In this document: one piece after another, positions 37,301 through 48,600 of the stretch | Numbering within the stretch: the stretch's first letter is position 1 | How the letters are laid out: the number at the start of each line of letters is the position of its first letter | Made by a program: the position numbers and the translations under genes | The notes under the pieces: generated by a model | The model's database searches: none | Seen by the model: only the letters and a program-made list of their open reading frames with translations | Told to the model about the DNA's origin: nothing | Assembly: GCF_037975245.1 (NCBI RefSeq) | Contig: NC_092572.1 | Location: 9,754,001-9,818,000 of the forward strand | Source of the DNA: Apostichopus japonicus | Taxonomy: Eukaryota > Echinodermata > Holothuroidea > Aspidochirotida > Stichopodidae | DNA length: 64,000 bases | Reading direction: 5' to 3'

Positions 37301-37740
37301 AGTTCGAGCCACTCCAAGATTAATGTGTGTCCTCCAGTTACAGAGTTGTTGACAATTGACAATTCATAATCATGGACATTAAAGATGAATGTAAGCAGCT
37401 TTAATGCGGCTTTGATAAGCCGATGATGGCTTCATCGCGAGTTCCTGCTTGCAGGAGGATCTAAACTACATACATACATAATCTGAAGTACTACTGTGAA
37501 GTTATTTAAACTATTCTACTCCTTCCTAAAGTATTTTTTATTTTCATCTCCCATTTTCCTCTCTTCCAGGGTCAGCTGCCTCCGACAATTAATCTAGAAG
37601 AGACAGATGATGAATTTGATCTGAATTACGTGCCTAATAAATCTCAGGTTTGGCTGGGAGATGAAAGACGGATAGGGCTCACAAACTCTTTTGGGTTTGG
37701 TGGTACCAATGCCTCTTTATGCATTGGCAGTGTCAGATGA
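28359..37740 (+). CDS. OXSM: Mitochondrial 3-oxoacyl-[acyl-carrier-protein] synthase (beta-ketoacyl synthase)
   Basis: Condenses acyl-ACP with malonyl-ACP in mitochondrial type II fatty acid synthesis, the pathway that supplies octanoyl-ACP for lipoate. Twelve exons join in frame into 461 codons, close to the human protein: 28359-28503, 29461-29577, 29993-30057, 31178-31285, 31918-31989, 32854-32940, 33444-33595, 34237-34351, 35062-35128, 35705-35842, 37002-37150, 37570-37740. Residues 1-33 are basic and Ser-rich with few acids, as in a mitochondrial transit peptide. The thiolase-fold Cys-His-His triad is intact: Cys208 in STACTTG (exon 7), His349 in [10 protein letters not shown] (exon 10) and His386 in [12 protein letters not shown] (exon 11), with the C-terminal GFGGTN loop at 447-452. 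All introns are GT-AG; the intron 8 donor (GAG|GTTTGG) is weak. The start is the first ATG with a targeting peptide. No TATA box was seen. Identity is very secure; exon edges are by hand. Confidence 0.96.
28504..37569. other. OXSM introns 1-11
   Basis: Introns run from about 0.4 to 1.2 kb and are AT-rich. Beyond the SINE in intron 11 (37151-37569) I see only simple sequence: pyrimidine/purine-rich tracts near 29130 and 32116, a C run near 32605, and short A/T runs. In intron 3, a pair of similar GGGCACCAAGG motifs lies at about 30593 and 30625. No further exons or RNA genes were found. Confidence 0.6.
37248..37480 (+). mobile_element. tRNA-derived SINE in OXSM intron 11
   Basis: A head of about 75 bp contains a perfect A box (TTAGCTCAGTGGT, about 37256-37268) and a B-box-like AAGTTCGAGCC (about 37300-37310), at tRNA-like spacing. 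A tRNA-unrelated body of roughly 150 bp follows, ending in a short CATA repeat tail (ACATACATACATA, to 37480). This is the standard SINE layout, sense to the gene. No clear target duplication was found, so the edges are approximate. The partner LINE is not identifiable here. Confidence 0.8.
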
Positions 37741-38223
37741 CAGTGGTATGAATATTCATGTCTTTGACGGACAAGGGAAAGAACAGACGAAGGCGTTGTA
37801 AGATGTTAATTCCTGATCAGTCCTGATGAAATATCGATGTTCGATGGAAGCTAATTTCCGATTCAGGAATGAATAGAGCTACAACATGACTATTCCAAAC
37901 TTAAATATATGACATTTAACAAAGTCAAATGGGAAGGCGACCGATGATATGATCCTTTGATATGTCAAATTTACCACTTTTCATGGTTCTTTTGTATAAT
38001 ATTTACAAACCAGTTAGAGCAGAATTTTGGATGTTCTTGAACTCAATAAGCATCTGCTCTTTCATGAATATAAGCGTGCATGCATAGGTTACAATTGTTG
38101 TTTTGACATGTACAGTACCTTGAAATTGAAATGTTAAAGTGTACTTTGTGCTGTTGTGTAAGTGCACCATTTTACATATAAAGTGTGTTAAACTGTTTTA
38201 TATTCGGTCGCTACTGCAGTAAT

Positions 38224-38229
38224 ATTAAA
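38224..38229 (+). terminator. Probable OXSM poly(A) signal (ATTAAA)
   Basis: ATTAAA lies about 480 bp past the stop codon in AT-rich 3' UTR-like sequence and before the hAT element at 38320. It is the best candidate on the strand, but there is no transcript evidence. Confidence 0.4.
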
Positions 38230-38319
38230 GGCTTTACTATGCATTGAGCTGCATATCATTGTCAGAGATTACCAAGACATATTACAAATATATACCTTGC
38301 TAGTCGTCACTCCTTAATT

Positions 38320-38644
38320 CAGGGGTGGGCAACCTTTTTGAATGAATGGGCCAGATATAAGGGGTGAAAAATTAGCTGGGCCGCACCTAACCAACGACCT
38401 GCTGTTGATTTCAAACCTTTGATTCCGAACTTTCAAGCAGTAAGTGTGTGTACTTAATTTGTATTAACAAAAACACAATGTCAATACAGTACAGTTGATA
38501 ATTAATGGGGATAATAGGCCTACCTGACTTTGTGATGATGTAAAGTAGATTGATTTTTCTTCTTTTTCTTGAGACATCTCTCGGGCCACAAAAAATAACT
38601 GGCGGGCCCCATGTGGTCCGCGGGCCATATGTTGCCCGTTCCTG
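38320..38644. mobile_element. hAT (Charlie-like) MITE, 325 bp
   Basis: The left end CAGGGGTGGGCAACCTTTTT (38320) and the inverse of the right end, CAGGAACGGGCAACATA (38644), are imperfect inverted repeats. The exact 8-bp direct repeat CCTTAATT flanks at 38312-38319 and 38645-38652. CAGGGGTSGGCAA ends are typical of Charlie-type hAT families. There is no transposase inside. Confidence 0.93.
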
Positions 38645-38753
38645 CCTTAATTGAACAACATATTTGGTTAGTTTAGGTTAGTAGAAAAAAGGATCAGGAA
38701 GGACACTCAAGTCCCTATCAAGGATCCTATAGGAGATAAAAAGAAAAAAACAC

Positions 38754-39040
38754 TCAGACATGATTACAATGATTAAAGTGCTTGTCCAAAGCATTTTTAA
38801 ACCCATTGACACTACTTGCAAGTACAACTTTCTCAGGCAAACCGTTCCACCCATTCACAACCCTGTAAGAAAAAAAAGTTATGCCGAATATTAAACCTAC
38901 TTTGTAACTTCTAGAGTTTAAGACAATGACCTCTGGTACAACTACTATTAGCAAACATGAAAATGTCAGTGAAGGATAGATTGTCAAACCATACAAAATG
39001 GAAACTGGAAACTGTGTAAACTGATGGAGGAGAGATGTGT
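38754..39040 (-). pseudogene. LINE reverse transcriptase C-terminal remnant
   Basis: The minus strand encodes a fragment with FFSYRVVNGWNGLPEKVV (roughly 38810-38870) followed by a VNGFKNALDKHF-like end and a stop at 38754. The pattern FFSxRxVxxWNxLPxxVV...FKxxLD is the common C-terminal tail of CR1/L2/Rex1-type LINE ORF2 proteins, after the reverse transcriptase core. Nothing upstream of about 39040 reads as reverse transcriptase, as expected for a 5'-truncated copy. Family assignment is from the motif only. Confidence 0.7.
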
Positions 39041-39240
39041 AGGTTTGAGGGAATAGAACATGCCAAATTTCTACTTAGAAATGTCATTAAAACACTATGA
39101 TGACGTTCGCATCAAATGGGAAGTACAGCATAATGAGAGAAAACATCACATTAAACCATTTAACTGGCAAATCTGGATGATGTTAATCATTCGCTGGTTC
39201 TTTACTATCATGACCAATTATACTTTCATATTCTTCTTTT

Positions 39241-39472
39241 AATAAAGAGAACCACTTCTGTGCAAAAAATGTTTTTCTAATAAGCTTTATGCTCTATTGA
39301 AGTTTTTTAGAAGGGAAGAACACAATAAATGGTGATTGAGAGAGAGCGAGAAAAGTAAAATGTCATTTTGGTTTTTTGTTGTTGTTCATGTCTATGCTAT
39401 TGGAATACTATTTTCCATTAATTTCATTCAGTGTCCTGGAAATTTTCAGCATCCGGGACACTTTGAAGAGCT
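39241..39472. other. Spacer, nothing recognised
   Basis: Short AT-rich stretch with a GA-rich run (GAGAGAGAGCGAGA, about 39338) before the 6.2-kb element. Confidence 0.5.
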
Positions 39473-40038
39473 TTAAAGGTCAAGCGACACGTAAACTTGA
39501 CTTTGCATAATATTAAACTTAACAATTCTTACATTAACAAAAACCCAACACCGCGATTTTTTTCCGTCTCCAAAGGGGTAGAAATCGGTAAAAAGTACTA
39601 TTACGTAATAGATTCAGTGACGTCACGGGGGAGCGCAGAAGAGTGCAAACTGTATATGTTCTGCGCAGTGCATTGGGTATGGAGAAATCTCAAACTTCTC
39701 GAAAATATTACCTTTTTCAGCAGTCTGTTACAAGAAAGTTAAGATTTGGATTAAGATGAAAAATCACAAATTGATACATAAGACATCGAACAAAACATCC
39801 ATTGACTTCTTTTTTCATAAATTCCTTGCATTTTCTTCCTATCAAGCAACAAAAAACTCCGCAAAAATCGGCTAGATTGACTCGTTCAGGGAAAGCCGAA
39901 AACAAATGACGTCATTTGTTTACCAAGTAGAAAGTGAACGATATCGTCGCATACGATATTGCTACCACACACAGTTTCTATACACGCACTGTAGTACGCA
40001 TATATACACAGCACAGCAAAGCTTATACATATCGCGAA

Positions 40039-41876
40039 ATGGCTGCCGGTGGCATTGACACACAGTATTTAGATACCAACGGCGAAGAAGTAAGGGAAAT
40101 GGAGGACGATCGTGGGGAAGTTTTTCCCTATATGTTCGAGCCGGAGACCAGCGAAGAGGAAGCGGGATCGGACAGCGATGTCGAAATTGATCGTCTTGAC
40201 GGAATATAACGGTAACGTTACGCCAAGCGTACTATACTTTGTATAGGATAGTTGTGTCACTAGTTAGGCCTAGAACCGATAAATGTTTCCTAACTTTGCT
40301 CATACACTTAGCTAGCCAATTTGTTGATGGGGCAGCAAAATTAACATGAATGTGCGGTCGAGTAAAGTTAAGGAAGTTACTATTTTCCTTAAAAGTTGTG
40401 GCAGCACATGCCCCAGGAACATGTCACACAGACATGTTTCATTTGGTTAGTAGATTGAAGGAGCCAATTGGAAGAGTGCACAACAAATTCAGAGGTGGCC
40501 TATTATTAATTTCCTAGCAGTTGTAGGCCTAAGTGGCAAATTAGTGAAGTTACCACAAATCAGGGAAAGGGTGGGGGGGGGGGGAGGGAGAAGGTGGCAC
40601 CTCACACCAGCTTTTTGTCATTTCCGCTTGAGCTAATTTCATAACCAGATTTTCTCAATCTAGGGAATGGATTCAGAAGTGGGAAAGAGTTGGAAACGAG
40701 GCAGTATCGGCCTGTTTTATTTTCCTTTGCAGCATTGTCCCAACAGAGGCAAGACTTCTAAGAAGAGGCTACCCCTTCCTTACTAGTGATGTTACTTGTA
40801 AGGAGCTTCAACAGTACAGTAGATTGCCCTTCAGAGGTGCCACTTTTCTATTTTGACATGTTAGTACAGTATGTCCCAATAAATGAGGTTGGTATGAAGT
40901 CATTGAATTGGCTCTTTATTATTTGAACTGGTTTGTATTGTTTACAGGTGTCATTGTGGCCAATGTGCTGTGATGCCTACAGCAAGGGAGTGTAGATGCT
41001 GCAGCGAAATAGATAAGGACTGTGATGGATGAAGAAGGTGCTGCATGCATCACCTTACACCCAGGTTTTGAAGCTATGTGCCTGAACCCATTGTTTCTTC
41101 AGACAGCCTACTACTGTACATGTACCGTCAACAGTATGGTGGACGTGCACAGGAAAACAGGATCCAAGAGTAAGTCTAGAATACATTATTTTTGTTGTTA
41201 TTCATTGCTCTGACCTGCTGTTGAAAGATGTAACAATACAGAGGGTGTATTCATAGTTTAGTTTTGTTTCGTTGTGAAAGGAATAACATTAAGATATAGA
41301 TTTGATCAAGAAAATTTGTGCACCATGTTCAAAACCTGCTTCTGATTAGGTCATTTTGACCAAAAACTGGTGTAATGCCCTTGAGGTTAACCCTTATCAT
41401 GCTGACTGACATAGTAATCATTAACACTGAGCCATGGAACCAAATGCCACAAAAAAAATGTCCACCATGCTTGTGTACGATCCATTTACAAATTTTAGTC
41501 CCCGAGATGATGACAATGATTAGTTTGTATAAATGGCATAGCTAGGCTTACTTTAGGGGAGGCAGATTTAGGGGCCAAGCAAATTCTGGAAATCATATAG
41601 AAATTTATTTTAAAATTGACGTCCCCAGATGGCTACCAAGCTTTTGTGTGTCTTCATCTTTTATAGCTGGTTTTCATATGATTATTTTACAGGAAATACA
41701 GACACACAGCATACAGACAACTTGCACGGATGAGCTAGCAGTTTTTAGGGAAGGAGTTTTGTGTTGTTCTCCCATCCTATGCAGTAAGGAGGATTAGAGA
41801 AGCTTTACCATCTGAACAGTATGAAGGATTTAAATTATCAAGACTGAGAATGTGGACTGTTTATGCCAAGTCATAG
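40039..41876 (+). pseudogene. P2X7 ballast-domain-like (Cys-rich zinc domain) pseudogene
   Basis: Three exons are visible: 40039-40211, 40948-41169 and 41693-41876. Exon 1 encodes a start followed by an acidic segment with FPYMFEPETSEEEAG. Exon 2 begins CHCGQCAVMPTARECRCCSE, then ITLHPGFEAMCLNPLFLQTA; exon 3 has YRHTAYRQLAR and LPSYAVRRIREALPS. These are the hallmark blocks of the cytoplasmic ballast domain of P2X7 receptors, also found as stand-alone genes in many invertebrates. No P2X channel domain is present. The copy is dead: TAA at 40207-40209, frameshifts near 41015-41022 and 41110, and TAG at 41736-41738 where relatives have Trp. Splice sites and phases still join, so decay is mostly point changes. 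It sits inside the TTAA-flanked element, convergent with the THAP gene. Confidence 0.85.
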
Positions 41877-42732
41877 TATCATTTCTGCCAAGTTTTATAG
41901 AAACAGGGTTCAGTGCTGTCTGTTTTGTGGCTGAATGGTGAACATTTTGGAATTCCAGCTTACATTTTTCTGGTTCATGGTATTAACTACAATCTTGGAT
42001 GAAATTTTACATTTTCAAGTTTGGGAAGTACATAACAGTAATAAATAATAAAAACTCAAGTTAATTTTTTGTATGTATTCTCTCTTGTAAGCAAAGCTGT
42101 CACTTCTAGTAGCCTGCCAACAAAATCTGGATGATTGAAATCTCAAATATACTAGGTTAAAATAGAAGAATAGTTTGAATTAAGTACCCTAAACCACTAT
42201 GTCAATGGGATCTGGAGAGCTTAGGCTTTCTTTTATTTTAATAAAATTGTAATGAGAATCAATCTGAAATTGTTCATTAATCCATGGAATATCAAGGTTA
42301 CTTGATCATAAATGAGATAAAAAAAATCATATTTTATCCCATGCGGGGAACAAACAGCAATTTCTGTCAATTCTTTTCGAGAAAAACAAAAAATTGGCAA
42401 CATGTTTGAAACACCAAAGTTGCATACAAATAGTAAGTCTGCATGAAATTTACATTTATGAAGTCTAAGCTCTCTAGAAAGGAATACTTGTCATTGGAAC
42501 TTTTTTTTAAATATAATGTTATCATTACTAATAGTTAGTTACAATGGAAACCAGATGTAAGTAAAACTTGAATGTAAAACTTGCAACTTCCCTAAAGGCT
42601 GGTAGCGACCTGTTAATTAACACTGGTCTGCAGCTGTGCCATACACCATGTGAACAGACGATTCACAGAGTCGATTGCTCCCCACTACAATGAAACAAAA
42701 TTAGAACTTGGGAGGCCATCAACTACAGTACT

Positions 42733-45290
42733 TCAGCAAAGCTTTTGAAATCTGCTTCGGTGTTGTTTTATGGCATCCTCATTGTTCGGATGAACATAGG
42801 AGCTTGCAAGGGGTGGGGGCTCTTTTCTGACAGGAACAGGACACTCCTCTCCCAGAGTTCCACTTCTGCAGAAGTTGTTGCAAGCAGTCAAGAAGTTCCC
42901 ATACATAATCTGTAGAATAGTAAAGATATGAAGAATAATATAATAATAGTTCATAAAAACATACCATTTAGATAGAGGCATTCCAATCACTCCATTTCGG
43001 TCAATAGGCATGGCACAGTTGTCGGTCAAGTCTTTGGATGCCCAACTAATGCGACAGCTGAGTACACCTCAATTCGTGTGGATACATGGGTCAGGTTTTA
43101 CCTGACAACTTGTGCCTGAACAATTCCGATATATTTTTTACTGATTACAACAAAAACCCTACACCTGTTTGTGCACCTAATATTATGGATTATGTAATCT
43201 TCAGCAGGATGTGTGGTCATTGTCTCAGTAGCTTAACCACTGTTTATGTAGTAAAGTAAACATGTGGACAGAGTAGCATCCTGTCCCATCCCCTTGTAAT
43301 CCCATGGTAAAAGAATGTATAAGATGCAACTTTCACCATTTGTATTCAGTAGCAGATATCCAGCCAAGTTAAGATATAATATACTCTGTAAAATCCAACT
43401 ACTTGTTTGTGCCTTTATTTCTTGTTCACATACAGCTGTGACAACTCTACCAGATACAGTATGTATATGCTAATTGAAGTAAAGACTGATGGCCTCACCA
43501 CACATCCCAGACTGCCCCACAGTGTTGGTGTCAAAATTAATAACGATCCTCTTTCCAGAAAGTTATGGCACCAATTGATTTTCCAGACTAATCTACTATC
43601 AATCTTGAAAATTACCTTGAAGGGTCATCTTTGTCATGTTCAGATGAGTTAACTGATGGAGTGTAGTCCGGACTACCTGGCGGTTTTTCGGTGTATCCTG
43701 ATGTGGATGCCACAGCAGCAGACGGACCATCATCGCCACTGTGAGATGGCCCTGGTTGCTTTGATGGTGTTCTTGTCTATGTTGGTCCAGTCAGCAACTT
43801 CAATGGTGGTAGGGGGACCAGTGAACACTGGACTTCTACATGTGTTACATTCACTGAAAATTAGAATAAACGCTTATTATACCACACACATACAGTATAG
43901 GTTGCTCTTGGACAGGGGTCAGCTGCCTAGATGGTTCACTTATCTTTTCTGAAGGAGAGCATATCCTCCTGCTTTATGTGGCTGCAACCATGAGCATTGC
44001 AAATGACTTCAGCTTGGTTTCATATAGTATAACTACAATGTAATCTCCCTTCTCTCAGTAACTATTGCTGTAGCCTTTATATTTTCCTGTGAAGCCATCA
44101 GGTATAGCCTCCTCAACCACTCTCGTCAGGCAGGCGGATATGATGGATAAAATACAATGTATATTATCCCCTAGTCAGCCTGCCCGATGTGCAGTTTTGA
44201 TTGCTATTTTGCTTTCAACAAGTACTGTTTCTAAAATTTTGGCCCCTGTACTCACTTCTGCTATAGAATACTCTATAGATGTATGAAAGTTTTCCATTCT
44301 TGCTTGTATTACCCTAGCTTACACTTCTCTACCACATTTTCTCCCCCAACCCCCCTGCCTCCTTTTTGTCTGGTAGCTTGCCCCCCCCCCACATATACAT
44401 GCCTCAATGTTTTACTGGTGGAGATTCCTTGTATCCCGTTCAAAACTGACTACTTAAATCTTTAATGCCTGTCACCACCCTCCCCTCCCCCATTTCCCAA
44501 CTGTTTTTCGGTAATATCAAGCACATGTCTATAAGATCATGCTACCTTTAGATGGAGATGTACATTCTGCAGAATCCTGCCTTTATTTTCACTGCAGTTG
44601 GTTGGGGAACAGCTTCTAGTTTAATCTAAGTATTGAAAATTGGGAAAGAAAATAACAAGGAAGTTATGAAAGTTCATTTAAGAAAGCAGTTTGATATGTT
44701 TGAAAGTACCTGTCACAAGCGTTTTCTCTTGCAACAAAAATTGCAGCCCTACCAACAAAAATGGCAAAATATAAGGATGTCATTTACTGTGAAACATATG
44801 AGCTATGACTCTTGAGTATATAGATAGGTGGGAGCACATTATAATATTGGGCAAAATGACATGTAAACATCTTATGCTTGTTATTCTGGATTTTTTCATG
44901 ATGTACCACAAATCAGTTAATATAGCCCTAGCCTACGCCTAACTTCATCGTCGCCGTACCTAATTTAGGGCCTAATTAACTGAACGAAATTATAAGAATC
45001 AGGCTACTGTAAGATAGTAATAATACCAAGTTAGTCATTGTTGTAGTAGGCCTAGGCCAGAAAATACACTTACTCTTTTCCCATCCAGCTTCGCAACTAC
45101 TGGTCTACTTGTTTTTATATCTCCTCGAGATTTGAAGATACTTTCTCCAAATAGAGAAGGAACGGCATTGTCTTGTAGACGGCGAGCTGTTGGTGTTCCA
45201 AGTCCAAGTTGCGCGGATAGGCGATAGGAAATCGAAACTTTAACTGGTGAAGGGCGCGCTGCACACATAAGATTCGCTCGAAGGTCCAAG
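42733..45290 (-). pseudogene. Decayed THAP-domain, transposase-like gene
   Basis: Several minus-strand exon pieces can be read. At 45290-45074 the frames contain VCSAPFTS and, after a shift, TARRLQDNAVPSLF, matching the C-x2-H-F part and the AVPxxF end of a THAP DNA-binding domain; the second zinc His is Pro here. It ends at a GTAAGT donor. At 43853-43616 an exon bounded by TTTTCAG and GTAATT encodes FTGPPTTIEVADWTNIDKN, then after a one-base shift a Ser/Pro-rich linker with SPDYTPSVNSSEHDKDD. At 43029-42967 and 42909-42733 are GVIGMPLSK and a tail with PPPLASSYVHPNNEDAIKQH, ending in HRSRF. THAP domains occur in Kolobok- and P-type transposases. The catalytic core was not identified, so transposase is inference. 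Frameshifts show it is not functional. Confidence 0.5.
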
Positions 45291-45662
45291 CCAATCTTTA
45301 CTTATAGGCAGCTAGGCTGGCTGAGTGCACTGGTACTAAGCTATCGCTGTATACAGTGTTGACGAACACGAAACTTTCTTGTACTGTTGTGCACCCATTC
45401 TCATCTGATATTTTGTTTACTGTTCGTGACGTTTTGTTTACGGCTTTGATCTCGGTTAGCATATTAGGCATACTTAGTTTTGGTAACATTGGCGGTTCCC
45501 CCGTGACGTCATTATCTTTCGGAATTAGCTTGGTTATTAACTTAATTAAAACAGCAAAGAAACAATTGTGGAACTCCAAATTTGGAATATAGGGTTTTGA
45601 TATGTAGCTTTTCAATTTGTGTAAGTTTGAAGGAAATCTGTTACGTGTCACTTGACCTTTAA

Positions 45663-48600
45663 ATGTAGATCGCCGTATATATCCGGCAACAATGTCCGTA
45701 TTAACTTCATGTGAATGTGCGCGTTTATAAAACCGACAAGGGTTGTTCAAGCAATAATATTTGTATGATTTCTATAAGAGGATATACCCTCACCGCGAAC
45801 TTCATGCCTCTTGACTCTTCTACCAAAAATAACTAAATTGATGTTTAATAATGTAAAAACAGAGTAACACGAAAAATATATTTGTATTTTGAATTAGAAG
45901 ATCCTCGTGGAATCCTGGTAATATTACATGTGCAGGCCAAATATAGATGTATAATTACGTTTAGGCCTACTATATCTACAAATGTAAGTTGGCAGGATTA
46001 GCAGACACAATGTACAAGTCCATAGGCATGCGCATAGGCGTGTGCGTAAAAGGTTTTAGAAATATAATGACGGCGCTATCTGGATTATAATGGAAAATTC
46101 ATCAGTGGCTCCCGTACAATGAAATGAATAACGAAAGCAGTTGTTCCTCTGAATGACGTGAATGTGTTAATTTCATTCTCAAGCCGCCAGTGGCAGAGAA
46201 TTTGACCAATAAAGTAAGCTGTTGATAAGAAGTAATTCAATTGAAAATTATTAATAAATTAAAAAATGTGGGCAAATGGTTGATATCCCCTGTTCCTTAT
46301 TGATTTAAACAGCAACATAGCAAAGTAAGATGATTACTTATAATTATTTAAAAGCCGTGTACACCTTAATATCTCCGATCATCCATAAAAGGAAAACATA
46401 TGGGCTTGTTCTCATTAAAAAAAAGATGTAATAAAAGCTTATTTTTGTTTGTATTGTTCTATTTTTATGATCCAAAATAAAATAAAACTATATACGAATA
46501 TCCCATTTTCTATCACGATTTCTGTCTAAAAATTGTAGTCCAGCAATTCATTAGGTCCCCATCCCATATTATTAATTCCCGGGTTCATTAATTCCGACGA
46601 GTGATATATGCATAAAAGAAGAAAACAACAAAAGTACACTTTTCCATTCTGTACAGGTTTCAGCTATACTTCAGTTAGACCAGAGTATCCAAATCACTGC
46701 TTGGACACAACACGTTTGGCGCAAGAATCTCTATAATAAAGGTCAAATGGACAATATCTTTCTGATAGGGTGATATTTTATATCTTTCTCTTTGAATGCG
46801 GAAGGGTTAGACTATCTCCTCTCCCCTCTCAATAAACGCCGTTTCTAAGATATTTACAAGATAGATTCCAAGATTGGAACACAACAGTTGATAAACACTT
46901 TAATTTGCCATTATGCTTGTAGTCAGACCTCCCTCATGATTACTTATTTTCTCATAAAAGTCTTATGGTAAGACTGGTGTGAGATAAGTATGAAATACTT
47001 TTTGGAACACTACAGGAAAAAAAACACACCCGAGGATACGCCATTATAACAGATTCGTTAACACATTAACACTCATTATCTTAAAGCACTGATTGCTAAG
47101 GTTTCTTCTTACGTTTTGCAATTAGATACACGATCACGCTGTGGTGATAATTTAATAATTCCTGGTCACTAACGAAACACATTGACTTGATTGAAGTTTA
47201 TATATTACTTAAACACTTATCACATAAAACACCTACAGATTGCTGAAGTGCTCTTCTGGTTTTTAATGATTAGATGCAAGATATATAATAACAAACAGAG
47301 TCATTGAAACAAGGAAGGATATCAACATAAAAGATGATATAAGTGGTGGTCTTTACTTTACAATTAACTCGTGTTCAAGGGGTTGTAAACTCTTCTAATA
47401 GGTTACCTAATTTCCCCCGTTTTTCTGTATGTTTTAGTTTTGAAAACTGCTCAGATAATTCCAGTAGGTTACTGGATAACGAATCCACTTAGCATATTAT
47501 TCAAGCCAGCAGGATTTTCTAGTTACCATTTCTCAATAATGATCGTGATTACAAACATATAGAGTGCAAAAACGACACGACTGGGTTAGATTTTCCCCCG
47601 ATATCCAACTGTAACATTCACAAAGCTGTATAACCTCGTCCTGAATTAGGTCTTGATCACCGCCGCCGCGATGCTTGTCAGGTCTTATAAATTATATGAT
47701 ATGTCTTTGGCTTCATAAGGAATTTGGTGCAACAATAGTTCAGAATTCTATCTTTACCAGAAATATTGCATGAAACATACATATATAGTGACTGAGTAAA
47801 CTGAGTGAGGGATAATAGAGATACAGTGATAAAGACTGGACATGTGAAATTCTCATTTTTCTTTTCCTCCTCAAAATTGCGAATGTTTAAACTCAAGCTT
47901 TCCACTACCTCATTTAAAATTTTGATCAGAAGTTTTCGACAAAGTATGAGATATATGAAACAAAAATATCGATCTTTTTAGTACCTGACATGAGGTTAGT
48001 ATTGTATCGATTCATCTGCATATCCATTGCTGTTTTGGAGTGCATCTATATTTAGATATGAGAGGGCCTAAACAAACTTCTGTCCTCCACTTGGCAGTCT
48101 GAGGGGAAAATTCCGACTACTCCTTTGTTGTTCTATATCTATCTCCTTGCATGTTTATTTATTATATCCATATCATTGCTTGTTTATTTTAGATTGCAGG
48201 TCCAAGAGTGAATGCGCTTTGTTTACCTATCTGAGTTTTATGACCCTGTGGGTGGCAAACATTTGAATTATCCTGCAATCGTTTATCAGACTTTGAACTG
48301 ATAGAACTTGAATATTTGCTTTCGTTTTTACCGCGGTAGCATAATTAATGTATTTGACAATCAATTAGCATAACGGAAGGTCAACATAAGACAATGGAAA
48401 ATGCTATAATATCTTTAATCTCTCGTGGGTATAAAAACAAACAAACAGACAACAACATTTTTTGGTGGTGACTCTGATGTGGTGGTGTCTGATAACGAGT
48501 GATGTTGAAAGAGTGTTGTCTTGAAACAAAAAGTCCCTTTCTTAAAGATTACAGCATAATTAAACTACTACGTATTGAAAAAAATCAATAAACACTTCCT

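Larger units (their letters stand above)
39477..45658. mobile_element. TTAA-flanked inverted-repeat element, 6.2 kb, Kolobok-like, with two decayed genes
   Basis: AGGTCAAGCGACACGTAA at the left end is inverted at the right end (TTACGTGTCACTTGACCT), with one mismatch in 18. Both ends abut TTAA (39473-39476 and 45659-45662; in fact TTTAAA on each side). A second shared block, TGACGTCACGGGGGA, lies subterminally near 39617 and inverted near 45490-45505. TTAA targets with ends reading TTAAAGG resemble the T2/Kolobok group; piggyBac also uses TTAA but has different ends. Inside, a P2X7-ballast-like pseudogene on + (40039-41876) and a THAP-containing pseudogene on - (42733-45290) converge. The ends, target and THAP gene favour a once-autonomous transposon; its superfamily is inferred. 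Confidence 0.75.

Noticed and set aside
40039-41876. A true P2X receptor channel gene
   Set aside because: Only the ballast-type Cys-rich domain is present; no channel transmembrane or ectodomain exons flank it.
45298-45750. Longest single open frame (150 residues, minus)
   Set aside because: It crosses the outer end of the 6.2-kb element at 45658 into flanking DNA and has no domain or codon pattern.
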